Positions 19,832 to 28,158 of a DNA stretch of 64,000 nt are shown piece after piece. How positions within the stretch are numbered: the first letter of the stretch is position 1; the number at the start of each line of letters is the position of its first letter. This DNA is from Nocardioides marinus (GTDB lineage: Bacteria > Pseudomonadota > Alphaproteobacteria > Rhodobacterales > Rhodobacteraceae). The stretch covers positions 105,773 to 169,772 of the forward strand of contig JAHVJD010000009.1 in the NCBI GenBank assembly GCA_019801415.1. The letters are read 5' to 3'. The notes below the pieces were generated by a model. It did not search any database, was not told the origin of the DNA, and worked only from the letters and a program-made list of their open reading frames with translations. The position numbers and the translations under genes are program-made.

Positions 19832-20329
19832 TCAGCCGTTCAGTTTCTTTGCCTTGCGGATCAGCATGTCGCGCTTCACCTTGCTCAGCCGGTCGAAATA
19901 CAGCTTGCCGTTCAGATGATCGATCTGGTGCTGCACCGAGGTCGCCTCGATGCCAACAAAATCGCGCTGCTCGATCTCGCCTTCCGCGTTCAGGAACTGC
20001 ACGGTGACCGCGCGGGGCCGTTTGATCTTGGCCGACACGCCCGGCAGGTTGGGGCTGGCTTCTTCATGCTCGCGCAGCTCGACCGAAGCATGCAGCACCT
20101 CGGGGTTGGCAAGCCGCACTGCACGGCCGCGCTCGGAGGAGCCGTCGACCACCGCCAGCCGCAGCATCACGCCGATCTGCGGCGCCGCCAGACCGACGCC
20201 GGGCATGGCCTCCATCGTGTCGATCATGTCGTCCCAGATGGCCCGGATCTCGTCGGTGATCTCCGTCACCTCCTCGGCGCGGGTGCGCAGGCGCTTGTCA
20301 GGCCAGGGCAGGCAGGTGCGAACGGTCAT
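19832..20329 (-). CDS. Peptide deformylase-like protein, active site altered
   Basis: 165 residues, clearly a deformylase fold: motif 1 GVGLAAPQ (44-51) is intact and motif 3 keeps both His. But motif 2, normally EGCLS with the metal-binding Cys, reads EASPN (90-94), so Cys is replaced by Ser92, and motif 3 is QHQIDH, with Gln135 where the catalytic Glu should be. Aligning it with the neighbouring normal copy puts these residues in the same columns. It probably cannot deformylate peptides in the ordinary way, though it could bind ribosomes or nascent chains. The frame is undamaged and it lies between def and fmt. Confidence 0.85.
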   Translation of the reverse strand: MTVRTCLPWPDKRLRTRAEEVTEITDEIRAIWDDMIDTMEAMPGVGLAAPQIGVMLRLAVVDGSSERGRAVRLANPEVLHASVELREHEEASPNLPGVSAKIKRPRAVTVQFLNAEGEIEQRDFVGIEATSVQHQIDHLNGKLYFDRLSKVKRDMLIRKAKKLNG

Positions 20330-20343
20330 CTGTGGCTCATCCT

Positions 20344-20862
20344 TCAGGCGCGGGCGCGTTCGCGCTTCAGCTTCTGCATCTTGCGGGTGATCAACTGGCG
20401 CTTCAGCGGCTTCAGATAATCGATGAACAGCTTGCCGTTCAGATGGTCGATCTCATGCTGCACACAGGTGGCCCAGAGCCCGTCAAAGGTCTCGCGCTGC
20501 GCATTGCCGTCGCGGTCCATCCATTCGACCTCGACCACCTTGGGGCGGGTCACCTCGGCGTATTGGTCCGGAATCGACAGGCAGCCTTCCTCGTAGACGT
20601 TGGTTTCATCCGACGACGACAGGATCTGGGGGTTGAACATCACCAGGGGACGCGGGTCGCCATCCTCTTCCTTGACGCAATCCAGCACGATCAGCCGTTG
20701 CAGGATGCCAATCTGCGGCGCCGCCAGCCCGATGCCGGGCGCGGCGTACATGGTTTCCAGCATGTCATCCGCCAGCGCGCGCAGATCGTCGCTGAGATCG
20801 GGCACAGGCACGCAGACCTTTTTCAGGCGGGGATCGGGGTGGATCAGGATCGGTCGTTTCAT
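20344..20862 (-). CDS. def: Peptide deformylase
   Basis: 172 residues from ATG at 20862. All three motifs are canonical: GIGLAAPQ, EEGCLSIP with metal ligand Cys94, and QHEIDH with His136, Glu137 and His140. It removes the formyl group from new proteins. Earlier in-frame starts (20871, 20892) exist, but MKRPILIHPDPRLKK matches the family start. It is 14 bases upstream of the degenerate copy on the same strand, so def, def-like and fmt form one transcript. Confidence 0.95.
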   Translation of the reverse strand: MKRPILIHPDPRLKKVCVPVPDLSDDLRALADDMLETMYAAPGIGLAAPQIGILQRLIVLDCVKEEDGDPRPLVMFNPQILSSSDETNVYEEGCLSIPDQYAEVTRPKVVEVEWMDRDGNAQRETFDGLWATCVQHEIDHLNGKLFIDYLKPLKRQLITRKMQKLKRERARA

Positions 20863-20960
20863 GAGCTTCATGTAAGCGATCGCCTGCAGCATCGCAACGC
20901 CCCTTGCGCGCAGCGCGATAGCCGCTAGCCTCGCTGCAAAAGAAACGGGAGTATTTTCAC

Positions 20961-22133
20961 ATGAGCTTTGATGACCTCATCGACCGCCACGGCACCCATT
21001 GCTCGAAATGGGACATGATGGAGCCGGTCTATGGCGTGCCCGCCAGCGACGGGCTGGCCATGTGGGTCGCCGACACCGACTTCCGCGCGCCGCCGCCGGT
21101 GCTGGCCAAGGTTCAGGAAATGGTGGACCACGGCATCTTTGGCTATGTGAACGCAGATACCCCCTACAAGGACGCAATCCGCTGGTGGATGCGCACACGC
21201 CACGACTGGGCGGTCGAGGCAGATGCGATCTTTACCACCACCGGACTGGTCAACGGCGTCGGCATGTGCCTTGACACCTTCACCCAGCCGGGGGACGGCA
21301 TCGTGGTGTTCAGCCCGGTGTATCATGCCTTTGCCAAGGTGATCCGCGCCGCCGGGCGCGAGCTGGTGGAATGCCCGCTGGTCAACAACGACGGCCTCTA
21401 CGAGATGGATTTTGACGCCTATGACGCGCAGATGACCGGCAAGGAAAAGATGGTGATCTTGTGCTCACCGCACAATCCGGGCGGCCGGGTCTGGACCCGC
21501 GAGGAGCTGCAGGCGGTGGCCGATTTTGCCAAGCGCCACGACCTGCTGCTGCTGTCGGACGAGATCCACCATGATCTGGTGTACCCCGGCCATACCCATG
21601 TGCCGATGCAGGTGGCAGTGCCGGACATCACCGACCGGCTGCTGATGCTGACCGCCCCGTCCAAGACCTTCAACATCGCCGGGCTGCACACCGGGCAGGT
21701 CATCATCCCCGACCCGGAGCTGCGCGGCCGCTTCGCCAAGCGCATGCAGGCGCTGTCGCTGGCGCCCAACTCCATCGGCCAGTTCACCACCGCCGCCGCC
21801 TATTCCCCCGAAGGCGCCGAATGGGTTGACGGGCTGCTGGCCTATCTGGAGGGCAACCGCCGGGTGTTCGACGAAGCCATCGCCGCCATTCCGGGGCTGC
21901 GGTCAATGCCGCTGCAGGCCACCTATCTCGCCTGGGTCGATTTCTCCGGCACCGGGATGTCGCGGGCGGAGTTCACCAACCGGGTCGAGCAGCAGGCCCG
22001 AATCGCAGTCAACCACGGCACCACCTTCGGCACCGGCGGCGAAAACTTCCTGCGCTTCAACCTCGGCACCCAGCGCGCCCGGGTGGAGGACGCCTGCCAG
22101 CGCCTGGCGCAGGCCTTCTCGGATCTGCAGTAG
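20961..22133 (+). CDS. PatB/MalY-type pyridoxal-phosphate aminotransferase/lyase
   Basis: 390 residues. Fold type I PLP enzyme of the cystathionine beta-lyase (PatB/MalY) branch: MWVADTDFRAPPPVL is typical of PatB, HNPGGRVW supplies a phosphate/substrate contact, and Lys235 in TAPSKTFNIAGLH binds PLP. Activity is likely C-S beta-lyase or aminotransferase. The start ATG lies just after GGGAGTATTTTCAC, a short form of the dispersed repeat. The L,D-transpeptidase follows 2 bases after the stop. Confidence 0.85.
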   Translation: MSFDDLIDRHGTHCSKWDMMEPVYGVPASDGLAMWVADTDFRAPPPVLAKVQEMVDHGIFGYVNADTPYKDAIRWWMRTRHDWAVEADAIFTTTGLVNGVGMCLDTFTQPGDGIVVFSPVYHAFAKVIRAAGRELVECPLVNNDGLYEMDFDAYDAQMTGKEKMVILCSPHNPGGRVWTREELQAVADFAKRHDLLLLSDEIHHDLVYPGHTHVPMQVAVPDITDRLLMLTAPSKTFNIAGLHTGQVIIPDPELRGRFAKRMQALSLAPNSIGQFTTAAAYSPEGAEWVDGLLAYLEGNRRVFDEAIAAIPGLRSMPLQATYLAWVDFSGTGMSRAEFTNRVEQQARIAVNHGTTFGTGGENFLRFNLGTQRARVEDACQRLAQAFSDLQ

Positions 22134-22135
22134 CC

Positions 22136-22654
22136 ATGCGGCGGTTGCTGGCGCTGGCGCTTCTGGCGACCCTGGCCTGGGTCGCCTGGCAGGCGCTGGC
22201 GCCGCGCCCGCTGCCGCCGCCGGTGGCGGCAGTGGAGCAGATCGATCGCATCCTGATCGAAAAATCCGCCCGTCGGCTGACCGCCAGTCGCGGCGGCGAA
22301 ACCGTGCTGGAGTTCCCCATCGCGCTTGGCTTTCAGCCCATCGGCGACAAACAGCACGAAGGCGACGGTAAAACGCCCGAGGGCATTTTCCGCATCGACC
22401 GGCGCAACCCGGCCAGCGCCTATCACCTGTCACTTGGCATAGATTATCCCAGGGCTGAGGACCGTGCCCGCGCCCGCGCCGCCGGTGTCAGCCCCGGCGG
22501 CGACATCTTCATCCATGGACAGCCAAACGCAGTGGGCAGCCTGATCACCCTGCCCGGCGACTGGACGGCGGGCTGCATCGCGGTCAGCAACGAGCAGATG
22601 GAGATACTGTGGCGGCTGGCGGCGATCGGAACCGAAGTGGAAATCCACCCCTGA
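22136..22654 (+). CDS. L,D-transpeptidase (YkuD domain) family protein
   Basis: 172 residues. One N-terminal hydrophobic segment (about 3-20) anchors or exports the protein. The YkuD domain has the FIHGQPN motif and the catalytic Cys in GDWTAGCIAVSN. Such enzymes cross-link peptidoglycan or attach proteins to it, using the 3-3 linkage. It follows the PatB gene by two bases and is presumably cotranscribed. Confidence 0.8.
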   Translation: MRRLLALALLATLAWVAWQALAPRPLPPPVAAVEQIDRILIEKSARRLTASRGGETVLEFPIALGFQPIGDKQHEGDGKTPEGIFRIDRRNPASAYHLSLGIDYPRAEDRARARAAGVSPGGDIFIHGQPNAVGSLITLPGDWTAGCIAVSNEQMEILWRLAAIGTEVEIHP

Positions 22655-22678
22655 ACGCCCCCGCCGACACGCTGCGGA

Positions 22679-23047
22679 TCAGATCTTGCCCAGCGACTGG
22701 TCCAGCGGGATCAGCCCCGCAGGCGCATCGGGTGACTTGTAGAAATCGAGAGGCGCAGTGTCGGATGCGGGCGTTGAACGCTTGAACTCATAGCGCATCT
22801 CGCCGCCCTCCTCTTCGCCAGCGATGATGAGGCACTGCGACAGGTGGCGCGCGCCCTCGTAGATGTCGACCAGTCCGCGCAACTGCGGCGCGGTTTCGGC
22901 ATCCACCGAGAAGCCGGTCTTCCACAGCCGCAGCACCGGAACCAGATCCTCACCCGCCATGACCCGCAGGCGGCTTTTCTTGCGCAAACCGCGCAGGCGG
23001 GCGGAGTCCAGTGCTTCCTGCACGGCCTTGGGTACATAGGTGTTCAT
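22679..23047 (-). CDS. Conserved hypothetical soluble protein
   Basis: 122 residues from ATG at 23047, with GGAAGG eleven bases upstream. It begins MNTYVPKAVQEALDSAR and is rich in charged residues, with no membrane segment or known catalytic motif. I do not recognise the family. It is convergent with the transpeptidase and divergent from the glutathionyl-hydroquinone reductase. Confidence 0.6.
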   Translation of the reverse strand: MNTYVPKAVQEALDSARLRGLRKKSRLRVMAGEDLVPVLRLWKTGFSVDAETAPQLRGLVDIYEGARHLSQCLIIAGEEEGGEMRYEFKRSTPASDTAPLDFYKSPDAPAGLIPLDQSLGKI

Positions 23048-23263
23048 CTCTGGCAACCTTCCATTTGCGGGCGGATCTTCACATCCCTCTTTGCAACGGT
23101 GCGTCTCAAAGAAATAAAATCAAGTGAACATTTGTGGAAATTTGACGCCACCCCCGAGTTGTTGCCGCTGTGCGGTGATGCAGAGCCCGCGTGCGCGGCG
23201 CAGGATATTCAGCCTGCACGTGCGCCCCTATGTTGCAGGGGTACAGGAATGAAGGAGCGCGAC

Positions 23264-24238
23264 ATGGGGCTTTTGATCGACGGCGAATGGCACGACCAGT
23301 GGTATGACACGAAATCCACGGGCGGCGCGTTCAAACGCAGCGAATCGCAATTCCGCAACTGGATCACCGCTGATGGCAGTGCCGGCCCCACCGGCGACAG
23401 CGGCTTTGCTGCCGAAAGCGGGCGCTATCACCTCTATGTCTCCTTCGCCTGCCCGTGGGCGCATCGCACGCTGATTTTCCGCAAGCTGAAGGGCCTGGAG
23501 GAGCACATTTCCGTATCCGCGGTGCATCCCGACATGCTCGGCGAAGGCTGGACATTTGCAACGGACGATCACGGTGCCACCGGGGATGACCTTTTTGGTT
23601 TCACGCATCTGCACCAGATCTATACCCGTGCCGACTCGCAATATTCCGGCCGGGTGACGGTTCCCGTGCTGTGGGACAAGGCCCGCAACACCATCGTGTC
23701 GAACGAAAGCGCAGAAATCATCCGCATGTTCAACTCCGCCTTCGACGACATTACCGGCAACGAGGAAGACTTCTGGCCGGAAGCCCTGCGTGAGCCGATT
23801 GAGGCGGTAAACAGCCGCATCTACTCTACCATCAACAACGGCGTCTACAAATGCGGGTTTGCAACATCGCAAGAGGCTTATGACGCCGCAGTCGGGCCGC
23901 TGTTCGACAGTCTGGACTGGCTCGAGGATCTGTTGTCGCAACACCGCTATCTGCTGGGCGACCAGCTGACCGAGGCCGATTGGCGCCTGTTCACGACCTT
24001 GCTGCGCTTCGACCCCGTCTATCACGGGCATTTCAAATGCAATCGCCGGATGCTGAAGGACTATCCCAACCTCTGGGCCTATACCCGCGAACTGTATCAA
24101 TGGCCGGGCGTTGCGCAGACGGTGAACATGCCGCATATCACCCGCCACTACTATTACAGCCACGATACGATCAATCCGCATCGTATTGTGCCCGTCGGCC
24201 CGGACATCGACTGGACCGAACCGCACCGCCGCGGCTGA
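23264..24238 (+). CDS. Glutathionyl-hydroquinone reductase (Xi-class GST)
   Basis: 324 residues. The catalytic Cys63 in SFACPWAHRTLIFRKLKGL is the CPWA motif of the YqjG/PcpF/Ecm4 group, which removes glutathione from glutathionyl-hydroquinones. Further motifs SNESAEIIRMFN and the C-terminal GDQLTEADWRLFTTLLRFDPVYHGHFKCN support this. The start is ATG at 23264 after GAAGGAGCGC. It is a single gene. Confidence 0.88.
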   Translation: MGLLIDGEWHDQWYDTKSTGGAFKRSESQFRNWITADGSAGPTGDSGFAAESGRYHLYVSFACPWAHRTLIFRKLKGLEEHISVSAVHPDMLGEGWTFATDDHGATGDDLFGFTHLHQIYTRADSQYSGRVTVPVLWDKARNTIVSNESAEIIRMFNSAFDDITGNEEDFWPEALREPIEAVNSRIYSTINNGVYKCGFATSQEAYDAAVGPLFDSLDWLEDLLSQHRYLLGDQLTEADWRLFTTLLRFDPVYHGHFKCNRRMLKDYPNLWAYTRELYQWPGVAQTVNMPHITRHYYYSHDTINPHRIVPVGPDIDWTEPHRRG

Positions 24239-24363
24239 GTCGAGCGCTGCGACAGGCCGGTCGGCACCGGCAGGGGGGATGAGGGACAGCGTTGCTTTCC
24301 GGCGGGTCGTGTTTCATACCGGGACAAACGCACGCAGATTCGCATCTCAGAAAAACAGTCGCG

Positions 24364-25326
24364 ATGTCCCAGATCCCAACAGACCAGCCTGCGCTCCAGC
24401 GCGACCACGGTGGCAACCTCAGCGCGGCCATCGCCGAGTTCGGCGGCAGCCGCGAGGAGTGGATCGACCTGTCGACAGGGATCAACCCGGTCGCCTACCC
24501 TTTACCTTCTTTCTCGGCCGCCGACTGGGCCGCGCTACCTGATGCCGACGCGCTAGCGGATCTGGATAGCGCCGCGCGCAGTTTCTGGCAGGTTCCCGAC
24601 GGTGCCGCGGTTCTGGCGGCTCCGGGCGCGTCAGCCCTGATCGCCACGCTGCCCGCCGTGGCTGACCCTCGCTGGGTCGAGATCACCACCCCCACCTACA
24701 ACGAACATGCCGCGGCATTCGAGGCACACGGTTGGGAGGTGCGCCCGAGTGGTCCCACAGAGGCGCGCGTGGTGGTGCATCCTAACAACCCAGATGGCCG
24801 TCTGTGGCAAGCCGAAGCGCTGACCGCCCCCCTGACCATCATCGATGAGAGTTTCTGCGACGTCTGCCCCGAGCACAGCCTGATCCACCTGGCCGCGCGG
24901 CCGGGCACCATTGTCCTGAAAAGCTTTGGCAAGTTCTGGGGGCTGGCGGGGTTGCGCCTGGGCTTTGCCATTGGCGACCCTGCCCTGATCGCGCGCCTGT
25001 CGACGTGGCAAGGCCCCTGGGCGGTGTCCGGTCCGGCCTTGCGCACCGGCGCGGCGGCCCTTCGCGACACGGCCTGGGCAGAGGCCACCCGCCAAAGGCT
25101 TGCCCGGGATGCGGCGCGGCTGGACAGGCTGGCGACGGACCGTGGCGCCGTATTGGCCGGAGGCACCGACCTGTTCCGCCTGTATCACGTGGATGATGCG
25201 GCTGCCTGGCAGCGGCGACTGGCCCGAGCGCACATCTGGAGCCGGATCTTTCCCTATTCCGACACCTACTTGCGCCTTGGCCTGCCCCCCGAAGAGGGAT
25301 GGGACCGGCTGGCAGCCGCGCTGTGA
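24364..25326 (+). CDS. cobC: Threonine-phosphate decarboxylase (cobalamin biosynthesis)
   Basis: 320 residues, fold-type I PLP enzyme. The opening [30 protein letters not shown] is the signature of the CobC/CobD aminotransferase branch, with [17 protein letters not shown] and the PLP lysine K190 in [16 protein letters not shown]. It makes (R)-1-amino-2-propanol phosphate, the cobalamin side-arm. Its last bases overlap the next gene (GTGA), and the reaction product is the substrate for that gene's enzyme, a natural two-gene unit. Confidence 0.9.
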   Translation: MSQIPTDQPALQRDHGGNLSAAIAEFGGSREEWIDLSTGINPVAYPLPSFSAADWAALPDADALADLDSAARSFWQVPDGAAVLAAPGASALIATLPAVADPRWVEITTPTYNEHAAAFEAHGWEVRPSGPTEARVVVHPNNPDGRLWQAEALTAPLTIIDESFCDVCPEHSLIHLAARPGTIVLKSFGKFWGLAGLRLGFAIGDPALIARLSTWQGPWAVSGPALRTGAAALRDTAWAEATRQRLARDAARLDRLATDRGAVLAGGTDLFRLYHVDDAAAWQRRLARAHIWSRIFPYSDTYLRLGLPPEEGWDRLAAAL

Positions 25327-26234
25327 GTAGCGCCGCCATCCTTGCCGGCGCGCTGCTGCTCGACGCCATCTTTGGTGAGCCGGACTGGCTATGGAAACGC
25401 CTGCCGCACCCCGCCGTGCTGATGGGCAAACTGGTCGGCCACCTGGACCGAAAGCTCAACCAAGGGTCAAATCGCCGTGCCAAGGGCGTGCTCGCCGTCT
25501 CGGCCTTGGTGCTCTGCGGCCTGGCGAGCGGTGCAGTATTGTCGCTGTTCGGGCCAGTAGTGGAGTGCCTGATCGCCGCCATCCTGATCGCGCAACGCTC
25601 ACTCTGTGCGCATGTGAATGCGGTAGCGCAGGGGCTGCGCAGCAGCCTCGCCGATGGGCGTCGGGCCGTGGCAATGATCGTCAGCCGCGACACCGGCACG
25701 ATGACTGCACCGCAAGTGGCGCGCTCTGCCATCGAAAGCGGTGCCGAGAATCTCTCGGATGGGGTGATCGCACCTGCCTTCTGGTTCCTGCTGGCGGGTT
25801 TGCCGGGGCTGATCATCTACAAGATGGTCAACACTGCAGACAGCATGATCGGCTACCGCAACCTGCGCTATCGCGACTTCGGCTGGGCGGCGGCGCGGCT
25901 CGATGATCTGCTGAACTTGCTGCCCGCGCGCATCACTGCGCTGCTGATCGCCCTCGCTGGCGGCCAATTGCGGCAGTGGCGCGCGATCGCAGCCGACGCC
26001 CGGCAGCACCGCTCCCCCAATGCCGGCTGGCCCGAGGCAGCGATGGCGCGGGCCCTGAACTGCGCCTTGGCCGGGCCGCGGTCTTATGACGGGGAAATGC
26101 GCGACTTTCCCTGGGTTCACGCGGCAGGCGCCCGCAGCGCCAGCGCCGAAACCATCACCCGTTCGGTCCACCTGTTGTGGTACAGCTGGGCCCTGGCACT
26201 GGGGCTGACGGTTGCCTTTGCGCTGGTTTTCTAG
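25323..26234 (+). CDS. cbiB: Adenosylcobinamide-phosphate synthase (CbiB/CobD)
   Basis: 303 residues, polytopic membrane protein. It contains family segments [51 protein letters not shown] and [31 protein letters not shown]. It joins aminopropanol phosphate to adenosylcobyric acid. A GTG start at 25323 overlaps the cobC stop by four bases. A longer frame reading from 25299 exists but would overlap cobC by 28 bases. No riboswitch was seen upstream. Confidence 0.93.
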   Translation: MSSAAILAGALLLDAIFGEPDWLWKRLPHPAVLMGKLVGHLDRKLNQGSNRRAKGVLAVSALVLCGLASGAVLSLFGPVVECLIAAILIAQRSLCAHVNAVAQGLRSSLADGRRAVAMIVSRDTGTMTAPQVARSAIESGAENLSDGVIAPAFWFLLAGLPGLIIYKMVNTADSMIGYRNLRYRDFGWAAARLDDLLNLLPARITALLIALAGGQLRQWRAIAADARQHRSPNAGWPEAAMARALNCALAGPRSYDGEMRDFPWVHAAGARSASAETITRSVHLLWYSWALALGLTVAFALVF

Positions 26235-26281
26235 CAAACAAGACCGGGTTCACGCGAAGAAGAACAAGGAGCGTCGAAACC

Positions 26282-27451
26282 ATGCGCCTACTGCCTCTTG
26301 CCCTGGCGGCCTGCCTCTTTCCCTCTCTGGCAGCCGCGCAATGCGGCGGCGGTTTTCAACAGTTCGTGTCCCAATTGAAAGACGAGGCTGTCCAAGCCGG
26401 GTATGACACCAGCACGGTGAACGCTTTCTTTGCAGGCACCCGGCAGGACGAGCGTGTGTTGCGGGCCGACCGGGCCCAAGGGGTCTTTCAGAAGCCCTTC
26501 ATCGAATTTTCCCGGCGACTGATCTCGCAGGACCGCCTCCGGCGCGGGCTGCAAATGTCGCAGACCCATAACAGCACCTTCCAGCGCATCGAACGCACCT
26601 ATGGTATCAACCGTGGCGTATTGCTGGCGTTCTGGGCTTTCGAGACCGACTATGGTGGCTATCAGGGCGACTTCAACACCCGCGATGCGTTGGTCACCCT
26701 GGCCCATGACTGCCGCCGTCCCGAATTGTTCCGTCCCCAGGTCTTTGCCGCGCTGGAACTGTACCAGAAGGGGGACTTTGATCCCAAGCGAACCACCGGT
26801 GCCTGGGCGGGCGAGATCGGTATGGTCCAGATGCTGCCGAGCGACATTCTCGAACACGGCGTCGATGCCGATGGGGATGGCAAGGTCAGCCTGAAGACAT
26901 CGCCCGCCGACGCGCTGATGTCCGGGGCGCGGATGTTGTCGCATCTGGGTTGGCAGCCGAACCAGCCCTGGCTGCAAGAAGTGACGATCCCTGCGGATCT
27001 GGACCTGTCAGACAGCGGCACTGGCCGCAAGCGCAGCGTGGCCGAATGGCGCGCTCTGGGCGTGACCGCCCGGCAAGGCGCGCTCGCCGATCCGGACCTG
27101 CCCGCCTCGTTGCTGCTGCCGCAGGGGCACAAGGGTCCGGCCTTCCTCGCCTATCCGAATTTCGACGTCTATTTCGAATGGAACCAGAGTTTCACCTACG
27201 TGCTGACCGCCGCCTATTTTGCCAATCGTCTCGAGGGCTCGGCGATTTATGATGCAGGCCAGCCCGACGAAGGTCTGAATGACGCGCAGATGAAGCAGCT
27301 GCAGGAAAAGCTGCAGGCACGGGGTCATGACGTTGGCGCCGTGGATGGCATCCTGGGCGCGCGAACACGCGCTGCCGTGCAAAAGGAACAGCAGCGCCTG
27401 GGCCTGCCCGCCGATGCCTGGCCGACAGCCGATTTGCTGCAACGGCTCTGA
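26282..27451 (+). CDS. Lytic murein transglycosylase with peptidoglycan-binding domain
   Basis: 389 residues. A signal peptide ends at about residue 19 (PSLAAAQ). The MltB-type domain carries the catalytic Glu121 in AFWAFETDYGGYQGD and the downstream WAGEIGMVQMLPSDILEHGVDADGDGK. The C-terminal 65 residues form a peptidoglycan-binding domain (LQEKLQARGHDVGAVDGILG). It cleaves the glycan strand to 1,6-anhydroMurNAc. It is convergent with the YbjN-like gene, with a bidirectional terminator between. Confidence 0.9.
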   Translation: MRLLPLALAACLFPSLAAAQCGGGFQQFVSQLKDEAVQAGYDTSTVNAFFAGTRQDERVLRADRAQGVFQKPFIEFSRRLISQDRLRRGLQMSQTHNSTFQRIERTYGINRGVLLAFWAFETDYGGYQGDFNTRDALVTLAHDCRRPELFRPQVFAALELYQKGDFDPKRTTGAWAGEIGMVQMLPSDILEHGVDADGDGKVSLKTSPADALMSGARMLSHLGWQPNQPWLQEVTIPADLDLSDSGTGRKRSVAEWRALGVTARQGALADPDLPASLLLPQGHKGPAFLAYPNFDVYFEWNQSFTYVLTAAYFANRLEGSAIYDAGQPDEGLNDAQMKQLQEKLQARGHDVGAVDGILGARTRAAVQKEQQRLGLPADAWPTADLLQRL

Positions 27452-27527
27452 GGTCTTTTCTCTTCACCGGTTGCAAGCCCCGTCACCGCGTTCGGTGATC
27501 CGCCTCAGCCGACGAAACGACATCAAA

Positions 27528-27557
27528 AAGGAGGCATGATCCTGATCATGCCTCCTT
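27528..27557. terminator. Bidirectional intrinsic terminator
   Basis: A near-perfect palindrome, AAGGAGGCATGAT on one side and ATCATGCCTCCTT on the other with a four-base loop (13-bp stem). On the minus strand it is followed by TTTTTG, so it should stop transcription of the YbjN-like gene; on the plus strand the tail is CGGGTTCTTT. It sits between convergent genes, each about 76 bases away. Confidence 0.8.
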
Positions 27558-27633
27558 CGGGTTCTTTGCCAACGCCGCGGCATCCGTCACCCTCTGGAGA
27601 CGAAGTGCGAAGCGGCACGGCGGGTGCTCGGGC

Positions 27634-28101
27634 TTACCAGCCGATGAATTCCTCGAAATCCTGCATGGCACGCGTCCAGATGCTGACCGCCAGCGCAAAG
27701 TCGTCGGGGCTCATACCGTCTTCCGCGAGCAGCACATCCATTTCGATACGCGCCGCCCCTTCTTCCGAGACATAACCGCGAACAAAGCGGTTTTCGCTGT
27801 TCCACTGGTTGATCTTGGCGAGCCGGACGCTGCCGTCGGTCTGATAGCCCGAGAAAAACTGAACAGCATCACAATTGATGTTGTTGTCGCAGCCGTAATA
27901 GTAGACCGAAAAATCGTTGCCGTAGTATTCAACCTTCAGGTTCGGATCCCCGACGCTGTCGGTGGTGACCTCGACGGTGGCGCCCTCATCCCGGAAGAAC
28001 GCGGCAACACTCTCGCCGGTCTTTGCGACGATATTCTCGGCGGCCGCGGCCACGGGCATCATCAGCACCACACCGGCGGCAATCGATTTGAGCATATTCA
28101 T
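27634..28101 (-). CDS. Exported YbjN-domain-like protein
   Basis: 155 residues with a signal peptide of about 20 residues (SIAAGVVLMMPVAAAAE). The remainder (AFFRDEGATVEV, GNDFSVYYYGCDN, INQWNSENRFVRGYVSEEGAARIEMDVLLAEDG) fits the YbjN/sensory-domain family, whose function is unknown. The start ATG at 28101 follows GGAGTTGGAA. It lies just downstream of smc and shares a strand with it. Confidence 0.6.
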   Translation of the reverse strand: MNMLKSIAAGVVLMMPVAAAAENIVAKTGESVAAFFRDEGATVEVTTDSVGDPNLKVEYYGNDFSVYYYGCDNNINCDAVQFFSGYQTDGSVRLAKINQWNSENRFVRGYVSEEGAARIEMDVLLAEDGMSPDDFALAVSIWTRAMQDFEEFIGW

Positions 28102-28158
28102 TTCCAACTCCAACAAATTCTTGCGTGATAAAATACAGACCCCAGAATGGCCGCCTGC

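Noticed and set aside
24239..24363. Cobalamin riboswitch upstream of cobC
   Set aside because: I looked for a GCCACTG or GCTGCCCCCGCAACTG core and saw none; only a GCCGGT/ACCGGC hairpin is present.
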